DNA of 64,000 nt, taken from UBA4656 sp002405525. Lineage in GTDB: Bacteria; Pseudomonadota; Gammaproteobacteria; Xanthomonadales; Ahniellaceae. The notes under the pieces were generated by a model. It was not told where the DNA came from. It saw only the letters and a list, made by a program, of their open reading frames with translations, and searched no databases. The stretch covers positions 33,766 to 97,765 of the forward strand of contig DAIMGT010000006.1 of NCBI GenBank assembly GCA_036723735.1, read 5' to 3'. Below are positions 23,716-31,890 of this stretch, piece after piece. Both the position numbers and the translations under genes were made by a program. Every line of letters starts with the position of its first letter. The stretch's first letter is position 1.

Positions 23716-24185
23716 ATCCGATCCGACGCCGCCGCATGTGGCTGCTCGGCCTGGTCCTGCTCGGGGCGGGCACCGCGATCGCCCTGACCCTGACCGCGCT
23801 GAACCAGAACATCCAGCATTTTTTCAGCCCCAGCGACATCGCCGATGGCAAGGCGCCGGGCGTACGCACCTTCCGGCTCGGCGGCATCGTCGAAGAGGGC
23901 AGCGTCGGCCGCAACGCCGAGAACCTGAAGGTCTCGTTCGTGGTCACCGACCGCTTCAAGACCCAGCCGGTCGAGTTCACCGGCATCCTGCCCGACCTGT
24001 TTCGTGAGGGTCAGAGCGTGGTGGCGACCGGGACGCTCGATGCGCAGCGCGGCGTGTTCGTCGCCCGCGAGGTGCTCGCCAAGCACGACGAGAACTACAT
24101 GCCGAAGGAAGTCGCCGACGCCATTGCGCGCGCGCAGGCGCGCGAGGACGGCGCGGCCGTGAAGCCGGGCGCGGGCGCGCCCTGA
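23712..24185 (+). CDS. ccmE: Cytochrome c maturation haem chaperone CcmE
   Basis: CcmE binds haem covalently in the periplasm and delivers it to CcmF. The 157-residue protein begins with a signal anchor (RRRRMWLLGLVLLGAGTAIAL) and forms an OB-fold; the haem-binding His125 and the Tyr129 that supports it lie in HDENYMPKE. GTG start at 23712 overlaps the ccmD stop. The Ala/Gly-rich tail after residue 140 is typical and disordered. An 86-nt gap with a strong hairpin separates it from ccmF. Confidence 0.95.
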   Translation: MNPIRRRRMWLLGLVLLGAGTAIALTLTALNQNIQHFFSPSDIADGKAPGVRTFRLGGIVEEGSVGRNAENLKVSFVVTDRFKTQPVEFTGILPDLFREGQSVVATGTLDAQRGVFVAREVLAKHDENYMPKEVADAIARAQAREDGAAVKPGAGAP

Positions 24186-24194
24186 TCGGCCGCT

Positions 24195-24217
24195 CGCCGC
24201 GCGCGGAGCGCGCGGCG
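24195..24217 (+). terminator. Hairpin between ccmE and ccmF
   Basis: CGCCGCGCG and CGCGCGGCG pair perfectly (9 bp) around a 5-nt loop, 9 nt after the ccmE stop and 55 nt before ccmF. It lacks a T run, so it is more likely an attenuating or mRNA-processing hairpin than a full terminator in an operon otherwise joined by overlapping codons. Confidence 0.4.
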
Positions 24218-24271
24218 CGGCGGGGTGCTTGACCGGACGGCGCGGGCCGCGCCAGGGGTGGAGGAAAGACG

Positions 24272-26254
24272 ATGATCGCTGAACTCGGGCAGGTCGCCCT
24301 CTCGCTGGCCCTGCTGCTGGCCGTGGTGCAGGCCACGATGCCGCTGGTCGGCAGCTACACCGGCAGCGCACGCCTCATGGCGCTGGCGCGCCCGGCCACT
24401 GCGGGGCAGTTCGCCTTCACGGCGATCGCCTTCGGCCTGCTGACCGCAGCCTTCATCCAGTCCGACTTCTCGGTCGCCTACGTGGCGAGCAACTCCAACT
24501 CCCTGCTGCCCTGGTACTACCGCTTCTCGGCGGTATGGGGTGGCCACGAGGGCTCGCTGTTGCTGTGGGTGCTGATCCTCAACGTGTGGGCGGTCGCGGT
24601 GGCCGCGCTGTCGGGCAACCTGCCGCGCGAGTTCATGGCCCGCGTGCTGTCGGTGCTGGGCATCGTCAGCATCGGCTTCCTGACATTCACCATGTTCACC
24701 TCCAATCCGTTCGAGCGCCATCTGCCGGCGCTGCCGGAGGGCCGCGACCTCAACCCGCTGCTGCAGGACATCGGCCTGATCATGCATCCGCCGATGCTGT
24801 ACATGGGCTACGTCGGCTTCGCCGTGGCCTTCGCATTCGCCATCGCAGCGCTGCTGGAATCGAAGGTCGACGAACGCTGGGTGCGCTGGGCGCGACCGTG
24901 GACGCTCACCGCCTGGGCGTTCCTCACGCTCGGCATCGGCCTCGGCTCTTGGTGGGCGTACTACGAGCTCGGCTGGGGCGGCTGGTGGTTCTGGGATCCG
25001 GTCGAGAACGCCTCGTTCATGCCGTGGCTGGTCGGCACCGCGCTGATCCACTCGCAGGCGGTCACCGAGAAGCGCGGCAACTTCCGCGCCTGGACCCTGC
25101 TGCTGTCGATCTTCGCCTTCTCGCTGTCGCTGCTGGGCACCTTTCTGGTCCGCTCGGGCGTGCTCACCTCGGTGCACGCCTTCGCCACCGACCCCGAGCG
25201 CGGCTTGTTCATCCTGATCTTCCTCGGCGTGGTCGCCGGCGGCGCGCTGCTGCTGTACGCGATCCGCGCGCCGATGCTCGCGGCCGGCAAAGAGCAGCCC
25301 TTCGCGCCCGTTTCGCGCGAGAGCCTGGTCATGGTCAACAACCTGATGATGGTCTCGGCCTGCGCAATGGTGCTGCTGGGCACGCTGTATCCGCTGATGG
25401 CCGACGCCCTCGGCATGGGCAAGGTGTCGGTCGGGCCGCCGTACTTCGGATTCCTGTTCACCCTCCTGATGGTGCCGGTGGTGCTGTTCGCGCCTTTCGG
25501 GCCGCTGTCGCGCTGGCGCCGCGACGAGCTGCGAACGCTGCTGCTGCCGGCTCGCTCGTGGATCGCGCTCGCTCTGCTGGCCACCGGCGCGACCTGGCTG
25601 CTGTTCACCGACATCACGGCCAAGACGCTGCTTGGCGCGCTGGGCGCGACCTGGGTGATGGCCGGCACGCTGGCGTGGGTGTGGTCGCAGTTCCGCGACC
25701 CCGCCCGCCGCGCCGCGATGTCAGGCGGCCGGCTCGGCATGGTCCTGGCGCACTTCGGACTCGGCGTTTTCGTCGCCGGCGTGCTGGTCCACGAGTCGAC
25801 GGCGATCGAGCGCGACGTGCGGATGGCGCCGGGCGACACGGTGCAGATCCGCGGCTATGACGTCACCTTCGAACGCCTCGACCACTACGAGGGCCCGAAC
25901 TACGTTTCCGACAAGGGCATCTTCAACATCTCCCGTGACGGCAGGCCGGTGATCACGCTCAAGCCCGCCAAGCGGCGCTACCTCGCTGGCGGAGACGTGA
26001 TGACCGAGGCCGACATCGATGCCGGATTCACCCGCGATCTCTACATCTCGATGGGCGAGCCGGTCGGCGAGGGCCAGGCGTGGGCGGTGCGCCTGTATCA
26101 CAAGCCGCTGGTGCGCTGGATCTGGCTGGGAACGCTGCTGATGATGCTCGGCGGTTTCGTCGCCGCCGCCGACCGGCGCTACCGTCGGGCCGCCGCGACG
26201 CAGCGCGGCCCGGCGGAGCCCATGCCGGCAGCCCCGCAGGGAGCGCCGGCCTGA
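24272..26254 (+). CDS. ccmF: Cytochrome c haem lyase subunit CcmF
   Basis: CcmF is the large polytopic subunit of the haem lyase that attaches haem to apocytochrome c. The 660-residue protein contains about 14-15 transmembrane segments, the WWD motif WWAYYELGWGGWWFWDPVENASFMPW near residue 230-255 and periplasmic histidines (MHPPMLYMGY; THSQAV-like ALIHSQAVTEKRG). The start ATG at 24272 follows a GGAGGAAAG site. The stop overlaps the ccmG ATG (TGATG). Confidence 0.96.
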   Translation: MIAELGQVALSLALLLAVVQATMPLVGSYTGSARLMALARPATAGQFAFTAIAFGLLTAAFIQSDFSVAYVASNSNSLLPWYYRFSAVWGGHEGSLLLWVLILNVWAVAVAALSGNLPREFMARVLSVLGIVSIGFLTFTMFTSNPFERHLPALPEGRDLNPLLQDIGLIMHPPMLYMGYVGFAVAFAFAIAALLESKVDERWVRWARPWTLTAWAFLTLGIGLGSWWAYYELGWGGWWFWDPVENASFMPWLVGTALIHSQAVTEKRGNFRAWTLLLSIFAFSLSLLGTFLVRSGVLTSVHAFATDPERGLFILIFLGVVAGGALLLYAIRAPMLAAGKEQPFAPVSRESLVMVNNLMMVSACAMVLLGTLYPLMADALGMGKVSVGPPYFGFLFTLLMVPVVLFAPFGPLSRWRRDELRTLLLPARSWIALALLATGATWLLFTDITAKTLLGALGATWVMAGTLAWVWSQFRDPARRAAMSGGRLGMVLAHFGLGVFVAGVLVHESTAIERDVRMAPGDTVQIRGYDVTFERLDHYEGPNYVSDKGIFNISRDGRPVITLKPAKRRYLAGGDVMTEADIDAGFTRDLYISMGEPVGEGQAWAVRLYHKPLVRWIWLGTLLMMLGGFVAAADRRYRRAAATQRGPAEPMPAAPQGAPA

Positions 26255-26790
26255 TGTGGCGCTTCCTCCTGCCGCTGGCGCTGGCGCTGGGGCTCGGCGT
26301 GCTGCTCTACGCCGGCCTGCACAACGACCCCAAGAACATCCCGTCACCGCTGATCGACAAGCCTGCCCCGGTGTTCGACCTGCCGGAACTCAACCAGCCG
26401 GCGGCGCGGGTCAGCACCGGCGCGCTGGCCGGCGAGCCCTATCTGCTGAATGTCTGGGCCAGCTGGTGCGTCACCTGCCGGCAGGAGCACCCGGTGCTGG
26501 ACGCGTTCGCACGGCGCGGCAGTGTGCGGATCGTGGGTCTGAACTGGAAGGACTCGCCGGCGGACGCCAGGCGCTGGCTGGGCCAGTTCGGCAACCCGTA
26601 CACCGAGATCGCGGTCGACGAATCCGGCCGGACCGGCGTGGACTTCGGCGTCTACGGCACCCCGGAGACCTTCCTGATCGATCCTTCGGGCGTCATCCGC
26701 TTCAAGCATGTCGGCGCCCTGACGCCGGACGTGATCGCGAGAGAAATCGAGCCGCGGCTGGCCGCCATGCGTCAGGCGGGTGCGCCATGA
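26254..26790 (+). CDS. ccmG: Thiol:disulfide interchange protein CcmG (DsbE)
   Basis: CcmG is a membrane-anchored periplasmic thioredoxin that reduces the apocytochrome CxxCH thiols before haem attachment. The 178-residue protein has an N-terminal anchor (about 3-21) and the active site WCVTC at Cys72 and Cys75, with GVYGTPETFLID giving the cis-Pro loop. The middle residues VT differ from the WCPTC or WCEPC forms more usual in the family. The ATG at 26254 shares a base with the ccmF stop; the stop overlaps ccmH. Confidence 0.95.
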   Translation: MWRFLLPLALALGLGVLLYAGLHNDPKNIPSPLIDKPAPVFDLPELNQPAARVSTGALAGEPYLLNVWASWCVTCRQEHPVLDAFARRGSVRIVGLNWKDSPADARRWLGQFGNPYTEIAVDESGRTGVDFGVYGTPETFLIDPSGVIRFKHVGALTPDVIAREIEPRLAAMRQAGAP

Positions 26791-27212
26791 GGCGCCTCGC
26801 CGCCGTGCTGCTGCTCGCGCTGTCCACCCAGGCGGCGCTCGCGATCGACCCGCTGCCGTTCCGGGACGATGCCGAGCAGGAACGCTTCCAGCGCCTGGTC
26901 GCCGAGCTGCGCTGCACCGTGTGCCAGAACCAGAACCTCGCCGACTCCAACGCGGAACTGGCCAAGGACCTGCGCCAGCGCGTCTTCGAGATGCTGCAGC
27001 AGGGCCGCAGCGACGCCGAGATCAAGCAGTTCCTGGTCGAACGATACGGCGACTTCGTGCTGTACCGGCCACCGGTCAAGCCGCAGACTTGGCTGTTGTG
27101 GTTCGGACCCGCCCTGGTGGTGCTGGCCGGCGCTGGGCTGGTGGTGACGTCGGTGCGCCGGCGCGCGCGCGCGCTGCCGGCGGATGCGCAGGGCATCGAG
27201 GATTCCCCGTGA
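26787..27212 (+). CDS. ccmH: Cytochrome c-type biogenesis protein CcmH
   Basis: CcmH acts with CcmG in keeping the apocytochrome reduced and in the haem lyase complex. The 141-residue protein has a signal peptide (MRRLAAVLLLALSTQAALA), the redox motif LRCTVC at Cys43 and Cys46 followed by QNQNLADSNA, and one C-terminal membrane helix (about 102-121). It equals the N-terminal half of E. coli CcmH; the TPR half is the next gene, ccmI. Start and stop overlap the neighbours (ATGA and GTGA). Confidence 0.95.
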   Translation: MRRLAAVLLLALSTQAALAIDPLPFRDDAEQERFQRLVAELRCTVCQNQNLADSNAELAKDLRQRVFEMLQQGRSDAEIKQFLVERYGDFVLYRPPVKPQTWLLWFGPALVVLAGAGLVVTSVRRRARALPADAQGIEDSP

Positions 27213-28447
27213 CGACGATCTTCCTGCTGCTCGCAGCCGCGATGCTGGCCGCGGCGATGGTGCTGGTCCTGCGCCCCCTGCTGCGCCGCGCCCCTGGCGC
27301 CGACGACGCGGCGCGCCGCCTTGCGGCGCTCGACCGCGCGCTCGCCGAGGGCGTGCTCGACGAGACCGAGTACGGCCGCAAGCGCAAGGCACTGCTGGTC
27401 GCCCCCGAAGCCGCGCGCCAGGCGCGCACCTTCCCACTACCGGCCCTGGGCATCGCCCTCCTGCTGCCGCTGGGTACGGTGCTGGTCTATCTCACCGTCG
27501 GCAGCCCGCAGGCGCTGGACCCCGCCGTCGCGGAGGCCGCCGCGACTCAGGATTCACCGCACGGCGGCGCCGGGGGCACGCCGCAGATGGAGATGGCGAT
27601 CGCGGGACTGGAGCAGCGCCTTCAAGCCGAACCCGACAACTTCGAGGGCTGGATGCTGCTCGGCCGTGCCCGCAAGTCGCTGCAGCGTTACGAGGCCGCC
27701 CGCGACGCGCTCAAGCGCGCCTTCGACCTGCGCCCCAACGACCCCGACGTGATGGTCGAGTACGCGGAGGCGATCGCGCTCACCGACCCCGAACGAGAAA
27801 TCGCCGGCGAACCGCAGGCCCTGCTGGAACAGGCGGTGGCCGACAACCCGCGCCATGAGCGCGCGCTGTGGCTGCTCGGCATTGGCGCGGCGCAGGCCGG
27901 CGACTACGGCGCCGCGGTCGCCCGCTGGGAAGCGCTGCTGCCGCTGCTCGGCGAGGACGACGCGGAGATCCGCAGCCAGGTCGAAGCCCAGCTCGCCGAA
28001 GCGCGCTCGCGCGCGAGCCTGCCGGCGGTCGCCGCGACGGCCGCGCCCACCGCGGACGCGGCCTCCGCCGCTCCGGCCGCGGACACCGCGGCGAGCGCAC
28101 CCCGGCTGACCATCGAGGTGGACATCGCACCCGCGCTCGCCGGCCGGCTCGCTCCCACCGACGTGCTCTACGTTTTCGCTCGTGCCGCCGAAGGCCCGCG
28201 CATGCCGCTCGCGCTGCAGCGGCTGCCCGGCGCCAAGTTCCCGCTGACCGTCATCCTCGACGACAGCATGGGCATGATGCCGACCATGAAGCTGTCCTCG
28301 GCCGCGCAGGTGGTGGTGGGCGCGCGGGTTTCGAAGACCGGGGTGGCCAATCCGCAGCGTGGCGACCTGGAGACGATCTCGGCCCCGCTCGCCACCGCCT
28401 CTCAGCAGGGGCCGGTGCGGCTGGTGATCGACACCGTCGTGCCCTGA
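27209..28447 (+). CDS. ccmI: Cytochrome c biogenesis protein CcmI (TPR)
   Basis: CcmI binds apocytochrome c and hands it to the CcmF/H haem lyase. The 412-residue protein starts with GTG at 27209; two membrane helices flank a cytosolic loop (about 1-20 and 75-95) with the LDEGVLDETEY-like RALAEGVLDETEYGRKRKAL segment. A periplasmic TPR region (about 120-280, NFEGWMLLGRARKSLQRYEAARDALKRAF) precedes an Ala-rich linker and a C-terminal beta domain (LTIEVDIAPALAGRLAPTDVLYVFAR) seen in long CcmI forms. It closes the operon. Confidence 0.93.
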   Translation: MTTIFLLLAAAMLAAAMVLVLRPLLRRAPGADDAARRLAALDRALAEGVLDETEYGRKRKALLVAPEAARQARTFPLPALGIALLLPLGTVLVYLTVGSPQALDPAVAEAAATQDSPHGGAGGTPQMEMAIAGLEQRLQAEPDNFEGWMLLGRARKSLQRYEAARDALKRAFDLRPNDPDVMVEYAEAIALTDPEREIAGEPQALLEQAVADNPRHERALWLLGIGAAQAGDYGAAVARWEALLPLLGEDDAEIRSQVEAQLAEARSRASLPAVAATAAPTADAASAAPAADTAASAPRLTIEVDIAPALAGRLAPTDVLYVFARAAEGPRMPLALQRLPGAKFPLTVILDDSMGMMPTMKLSSAAQVVVGARVSKTGVANPQRGDLETISAPLATASQQGPVRLVIDTVVP

Positions 28448-28575
28448 AGGAGGGCAGCGCGCCGGCCCCGCAGTCGACCCGGGCCGCCCCGCGGCCAGGG
28501 TTCGAAGGGGCCGCCGCCGTGGCGCGGTCGCCGCGCATCGGCTATAAGGCCGGCTCCGCCGCGACCGGCCCACGC

Positions 28576-29664
28576 ATGTCCGCCACGCAGTATTGTCCCC
28601 TGCCCTCGCCGTTCCGCCTCAAGCGCGGTGGCGAACTGCATGGTGCGCGCATCGCCTACGAAACCTGGGGGGCGCTCGCGCCCACGCGCGACAACGCGGT
28701 GCTGATCGTGACCGGCCTGTCGCCCGGCGCACACGCCGCCTCCAGCGCGCTCGATCCCGACCTCGGCTGGTGGGAGGAGATGGTCGGGCCGGGCAAGGCG
28801 ATCGACACCCGGCGCTGGTTCGTGGTGTGCATGAACTCCCTCGGCTCCTGCAAGGGCTCGACCGGGCCGGCGTCGCCGCACCCGGCCGACGGACTGCCGT
28901 ATCGCCTGCGATTCCCAGCGCTGTGCATCGAGGACATCGCCGAGGCCGCCTGGCAGGTGCTCTGCGCGCTGGGCATCGAACGGCTCGCCGGCCTGGTCGG
29001 GCCGTCGATGGGCGGCATGACCGCGCAGGCATTGGCGCTGCTGCATCCGCAGGCGTGCCCGAACCTGGTCCTGATCTCCTCCGCGCCGCAGGCCGCGCCG
29101 TTCGCGATCGCGGTGCGCTCGCTGCAGCGCGAGGCGATCCGCCTCGATCCGGACTGGAAAGGCGGTCACTACGCGACCGACGAGCACCCGGTGACGGGCA
29201 TGCGGCTGGCGCGCAAACTGGGGGTGATGACCTACCGCTCGCCGCTGGAATGGAAACAGCGCTTCGGGCGCGCGCGCGTCGAGTTCCGCCCGGGAGAGCC
29301 CTTCGAGCGCGAGTTCCAGGTCGAGGCCTACCTCGAGGGCCACGCGCAGCGCTTCGTCGGCGCCTTCGACCCCAACTGTTACCTCTATCTGTCGCGCGCG
29401 ATGGACTGGTTCGACCTCGCCGAGCACGGCGGCACGGTCGAGGCCGCCTACCAGCGGATGGCGGTCCACCGCGCGCTGGTGGTCGGTGTCGAGACCGACA
29501 TCCTGTTTCCGCTGGAGCAGCAGGAGCAGCAGGCCGAGGGGCTGCGACTGGCCGGGGCGGCGGTCGACTTCCAGGTCCCACCGTCGGTGCAGGGCCACGA
29601 CGCATTCCTGGTCGACTTCAGGCACTTCGGCCCGATCCTGGACCGATTCCTCGGCGCACTGTGA
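28576..29664 (+). CDS. metX: Homoserine (or serine) O-succinyltransferase, MetX family
   Basis: This 362-residue alpha/beta-hydrolase-fold acyltransferase has the catalytic Ser144 in GPSMGGMTAQA, Asp308 in GVETDILFP and His341 in QGHDAFLVD, plus the family NSLGSCKGSTGP oxyanion region. MetX enzymes acylate homoserine in methionine synthesis; those of Xanthomonas and relatives use succinyl-CoA, and some in this order were shown to act on serine, feeding cysteine. Sequence alone does not settle homoserine versus serine. The next gene is a cysteine dioxygenase, which fits sulfur amino acid metabolism. Start at 28576 gives the normal N-terminus. Confidence 0.88.
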   Translation: MSATQYCPLPSPFRLKRGGELHGARIAYETWGALAPTRDNAVLIVTGLSPGAHAASSALDPDLGWWEEMVGPGKAIDTRRWFVVCMNSLGSCKGSTGPASPHPADGLPYRLRFPALCIEDIAEAAWQVLCALGIERLAGLVGPSMGGMTAQALALLHPQACPNLVLISSAPQAAPFAIAVRSLQREAIRLDPDWKGGHYATDEHPVTGMRLARKLGVMTYRSPLEWKQRFGRARVEFRPGEPFEREFQVEAYLEGHAQRFVGAFDPNCYLYLSRAMDWFDLAEHGGTVEAAYQRMAVHRALVVGVETDILFPLEQQEQQAEGLRLAGAAVDFQVPPSVQGHDAFLVDFRHFGPILDRFLGAL

Positions 29665-29802
29665 GGTCCGCGCCGGCCGCCGGGGCGCTGCTGCTCCGCC
29701 GCGCACGCTCGCGCCGAGGCAGCCTCCGAACAGGCAGCCACACCCGCCCGGGAGGTCGCGCGGCCGGCCGGCAGGCGGACACGCGCAGAAGCAACGCGGG
29801 TG

Positions 29803-29831
29803 TGGATACTCGTTCAGAGGTTCCCTAAACT
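29803..29831 (+). promoter_or_regulatory. Candidate sigma70-type promoter upstream of cysteine dioxygenase
   Basis: TGGATA (29803-29808) and TAAACT (29826-29831) are separated by 17 nt and match four of six consensus bases each. The -10 ends 24 nt before the start codon at 29856. The surrounding 190-nt gap contains no other gene. Confidence 0.45.
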
Positions 29832-29855
29832 GCGGACAGCCCGGAGTCCCCGTCG

Positions 29856-30425
29856 ATGCTGCAACGCACCTTTCCCGGCGCAGAGGAATTCGTCCGCACG
29901 GTCGATGCGGCGGTCCGTGCCGGCGGCGAACGCGAAGTCACCGACGCCCTGCGTGGCGCCCTGTGCCGGATGATCCGCGAGCAGCGCGTGCGCCTGCCCG
30001 ACTGCGTCTACGAGCCGCACGGTGATCGCTACGCGCGGCGCGAGCTTTACCGCAGCGAACACTTCGGCTACGACGTGATCGCGATGACCTGGGGCCCTGG
30101 ACAGGGCACGCTGCTGCACGACCACAGCGGGCTGTGGTGCGTGGAGGGCGTCTGGCACGGCGCGCTGGAGATCACCCAGTACGACCTGGTCGAAGCGCAG
30201 GCGCCGCGTTTCCGCTTCCGGCAGGCGGGCTCGATCGAGGCTGGCGCCGGCTCGGCCGGCAGCCTGATCCCGCCACACGAGTACCACACGATCCGCAACC
30301 CGGCCGACGCGGGCATCGCCGTCTCGGTACACGTGTATGCGCGACCGATGACCTGCTGCAACACCTACCGCCCGGTCGAGGGCGAGTGGTACGAGCGGGA
30401 TTTGCGGCAGCTGGGGTTCGATTGA
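29856..30425 (+). CDS. Cysteine dioxygenase family protein
   Basis: This 189-residue cupin fits the thiol dioxygenases, which oxidise cysteine to cysteine sulfinate with a three-histidine iron site. The ligands are His88 and His90 (LLHDHSGLWCVEG) and His144 (PHEYHTIRNP); Cys95 lies where the Cys-Tyr crosslink cysteine of animal CDO is found. Arg61-Arg62 (YARREL) could bind the substrate carboxylate. A 3-mercaptopropionate dioxygenase activity is the main alternative. It follows metX by 191 nt with its own candidate promoter. Confidence 0.85.
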   Translation: MLQRTFPGAEEFVRTVDAAVRAGGEREVTDALRGALCRMIREQRVRLPDCVYEPHGDRYARRELYRSEHFGYDVIAMTWGPGQGTLLHDHSGLWCVEGVWHGALEITQYDLVEAQAPRFRFRQAGSIEAGAGSAGSLIPPHEYHTIRNPADAGIAVSVHVYARPMTCCNTYRPVEGEWYERDLRQLGFD

Positions 30426-30429
30426 GGGC

Positions 30430-30583
30430 TCGGGGTCCAGGGCTCAGGGCCCTGTGAAGTGCGAGAACCGTTGGACGGGCTCGCCGGACACCTCGCGCGT
30501 ACGCCTGAAACCCACGCTGCGGACGAAACGATCCAAGCTGGCCAAGCCCGCCTTCGTTCTGGGCCCTGGGCCCTAGACCCTGA
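30430..30583. repeat. Imperfect inverted repeat between cysteine dioxygenase and pyrC
   Basis: The 25 bases at 30430-30454 (TCGGGGTCCAGGGCTCAGGG and CCCTG) match the reverse complement of 30559-30583 with about four differences. They bracket 104 nt of unrelated sequence. The arms are rich in GGGTCCAGGGC-type repeats. The element lies just after the dioxygenase stop and before the pyrC stop, so it may serve as a shared 3' structure or be a small mobile repeat. Confidence 0.55.
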
Positions 30584-30610
30584 TCGAACCCACGCCCGCC
30601 CACGCCACCA

Positions 30611-31660
30611 CTAAACCCCGCCGGCAAACCGCCACCCCAACGTCGCCCCCGCATGGAACGGCACGACCTCGGCGGCGACGGCATCGATGCGCGCCGGCAC
30701 GGTCCACGCTTCGCGCACCAGCGCCACGCGCTCCTCGTTGGGCGGCAGGCGGTAGAATGCCGCACCGTTGAGCGACGCGAACGCCTCGAGGCGGTCGAGC
30801 GCGCCTTGTTCCTCGAAAACCTTGGCGTAGGACTCCAACGCCGCTGGGGCGTTGAAGATGCCGGCGCAGCCGCAGGCCGACTCCTTGTCGCCGATCGCGT
30901 GCGGCGCAGAGTCCGTGCCGAGGAAGAACTTCGGGCTGCCGCTGGTGGCGGCTTCGCGCAACACCCGCCGGTGCTCCTCGCGCTTGGCGACCGGCAGGCA
31001 GTACATGTGCGGCCGAAGGCCGCCCTCGAACATCGCGTTGCGGTTGATCTCGAGGTGGTGGGGAGTGATCGTCGCCGCCACGTTGGCGCCGGCCGCGCGC
31101 ACGAAGTCGACCGCCTGCCGGGTGGTGATGTGCTCGAAAACCACCCGCAGGCCGGGAAAGCGCTCCAGCGTCGGCGCCAGCACGCGCACGATGAACTCCG
31201 CCTCGCGGTCGAAAATGTCGACGTGCTTCTCCGTCACCTCGCCGTGCACCAGCAGCGGCATCCCGATCGCTTCCATCCGGTCCAGCACGGCGTCGATGCG
31301 GCGGATGTCGGTCACACCCGCCGCGGAATTGGTGGTGGCATTGGCCGGATAGAGCTTGCAGGCGGTGAACACACCCTCGCGGAATCCGCGCTCGACCTCG
31401 CCGGGCGCGATGTCGTTGGTGAGGTAGGCGGTCATCAGGGGAGTGAACCCAGACCCTGACGGCGCAGCGGCGAGGATGCGCTCGCGATAGGCGCGGCCCG
31501 CGGCCACCGTGGTCACCGGGGGTTTCAGGTTCGGCATCACGATCGCGCGCGCGAACTGGCGCGCGGTGTGCGCCACCACGCCGGCCAGCATCTCGCCGTC
31601 GCGCAGGTGGACGTGCCAGTCATCGGGTCGGCGCAGGACGAGACGGTCGGAGTCGTTCAT
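30611..31660 (-). CDS. pyrC: Dihydroorotase
   Basis: PyrC cyclises N-carbamoyl-aspartate to dihydroorotate in pyrimidine synthesis. The 349-residue class II enzyme starts MNDSDRLVLRRPDDWHVHLRDG at 31660. Zinc ligands His16 and His18, the carbamylated Lys102 (TACKLYPANATTNS), His139 (LVHGEV), His177 (FEHITT) and catalytic Asp250 (FLGTDSAPH) are all present, at nearly the same positions as in E. coli. It stands alone, divergent from a tRNA-Leu gene; pyrD lies 10 kb away. Confidence 0.96.
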   Translation of the reverse strand: MNDSDRLVLRRPDDWHVHLRDGEMLAGVVAHTARQFARAIVMPNLKPPVTTVAAGRAYRERILAAAPSGSGFTPLMTAYLTNDIAPGEVERGFREGVFTACKLYPANATTNSAAGVTDIRRIDAVLDRMEAIGMPLLVHGEVTEKHVDIFDREAEFIVRVLAPTLERFPGLRVVFEHITTRQAVDFVRAAGANVAATITPHHLEINRNAMFEGGLRPHMYCLPVAKREEHRRVLREAATSGSPKFFLGTDSAPHAIGDKESACGCAGIFNAPAALESYAKVFEEQGALDRLEAFASLNGAAFYRLPPNEERVALVREAWTVPARIDAVAAEVVPFHAGATLGWRFAGGV

Positions 31661-31719
31661 GGGCGGGCCGTCGGACGGGATCTGCGCCATTGTCGCATCC
31701 GGCTGGCGCTCGCGCCGGC

Positions 31720-31725
31720 TATAAT
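31720..31725 (+). promoter_or_regulatory. -10 box of tRNA-Leu(CAA)
   Basis: A perfect TATAAT ends 10 nt before the tRNA 5' end, in otherwise G+C-rich sequence. No convincing -35 hexamer is found at 16-18 nt spacing. Confidence 0.5.
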
Positions 31726-31735
31726 CGAAGGCCGC

Positions 31736-31821
31736 GCCGGAATGGCGGAATCGGTAGACGCAGCGGACTCAAAATCCGCCGCCCTCAAAGCGTGTGGGTT
31801 CGAGTCCCACTTCCGGCACCA
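31736..31821 (+). tRNA. tRNA-Leu (anticodon CAA)
   Basis: The acceptor arms GCCGGAA and TTCCGGC pair perfectly, followed by discriminator A and encoded CCA. The anticodon stem GCGGA/TCCGC encloses loop CTCAAAA, giving anticodon CAA for TTG codons. A long variable arm (CGCCCTCAAAGCGTG region) marks a class II tRNA, and the T loop is TTCGAGT. Confidence 0.97.
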
Positions 31822-31890
31822 CGACCCCGCCAACGCCTCGCAACCGGCGCCGGGGCCCGCCAGCATGGACGACCAACGGGGAGGACTGCC

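Noticed and set aside
28448..28575. Possible riboswitch (SAM-type) upstream of metX
   Set aside because: The 128-nt leader shows no conserved SAM riboswitch core that I can recognise, and no terminator/antiterminator pair.
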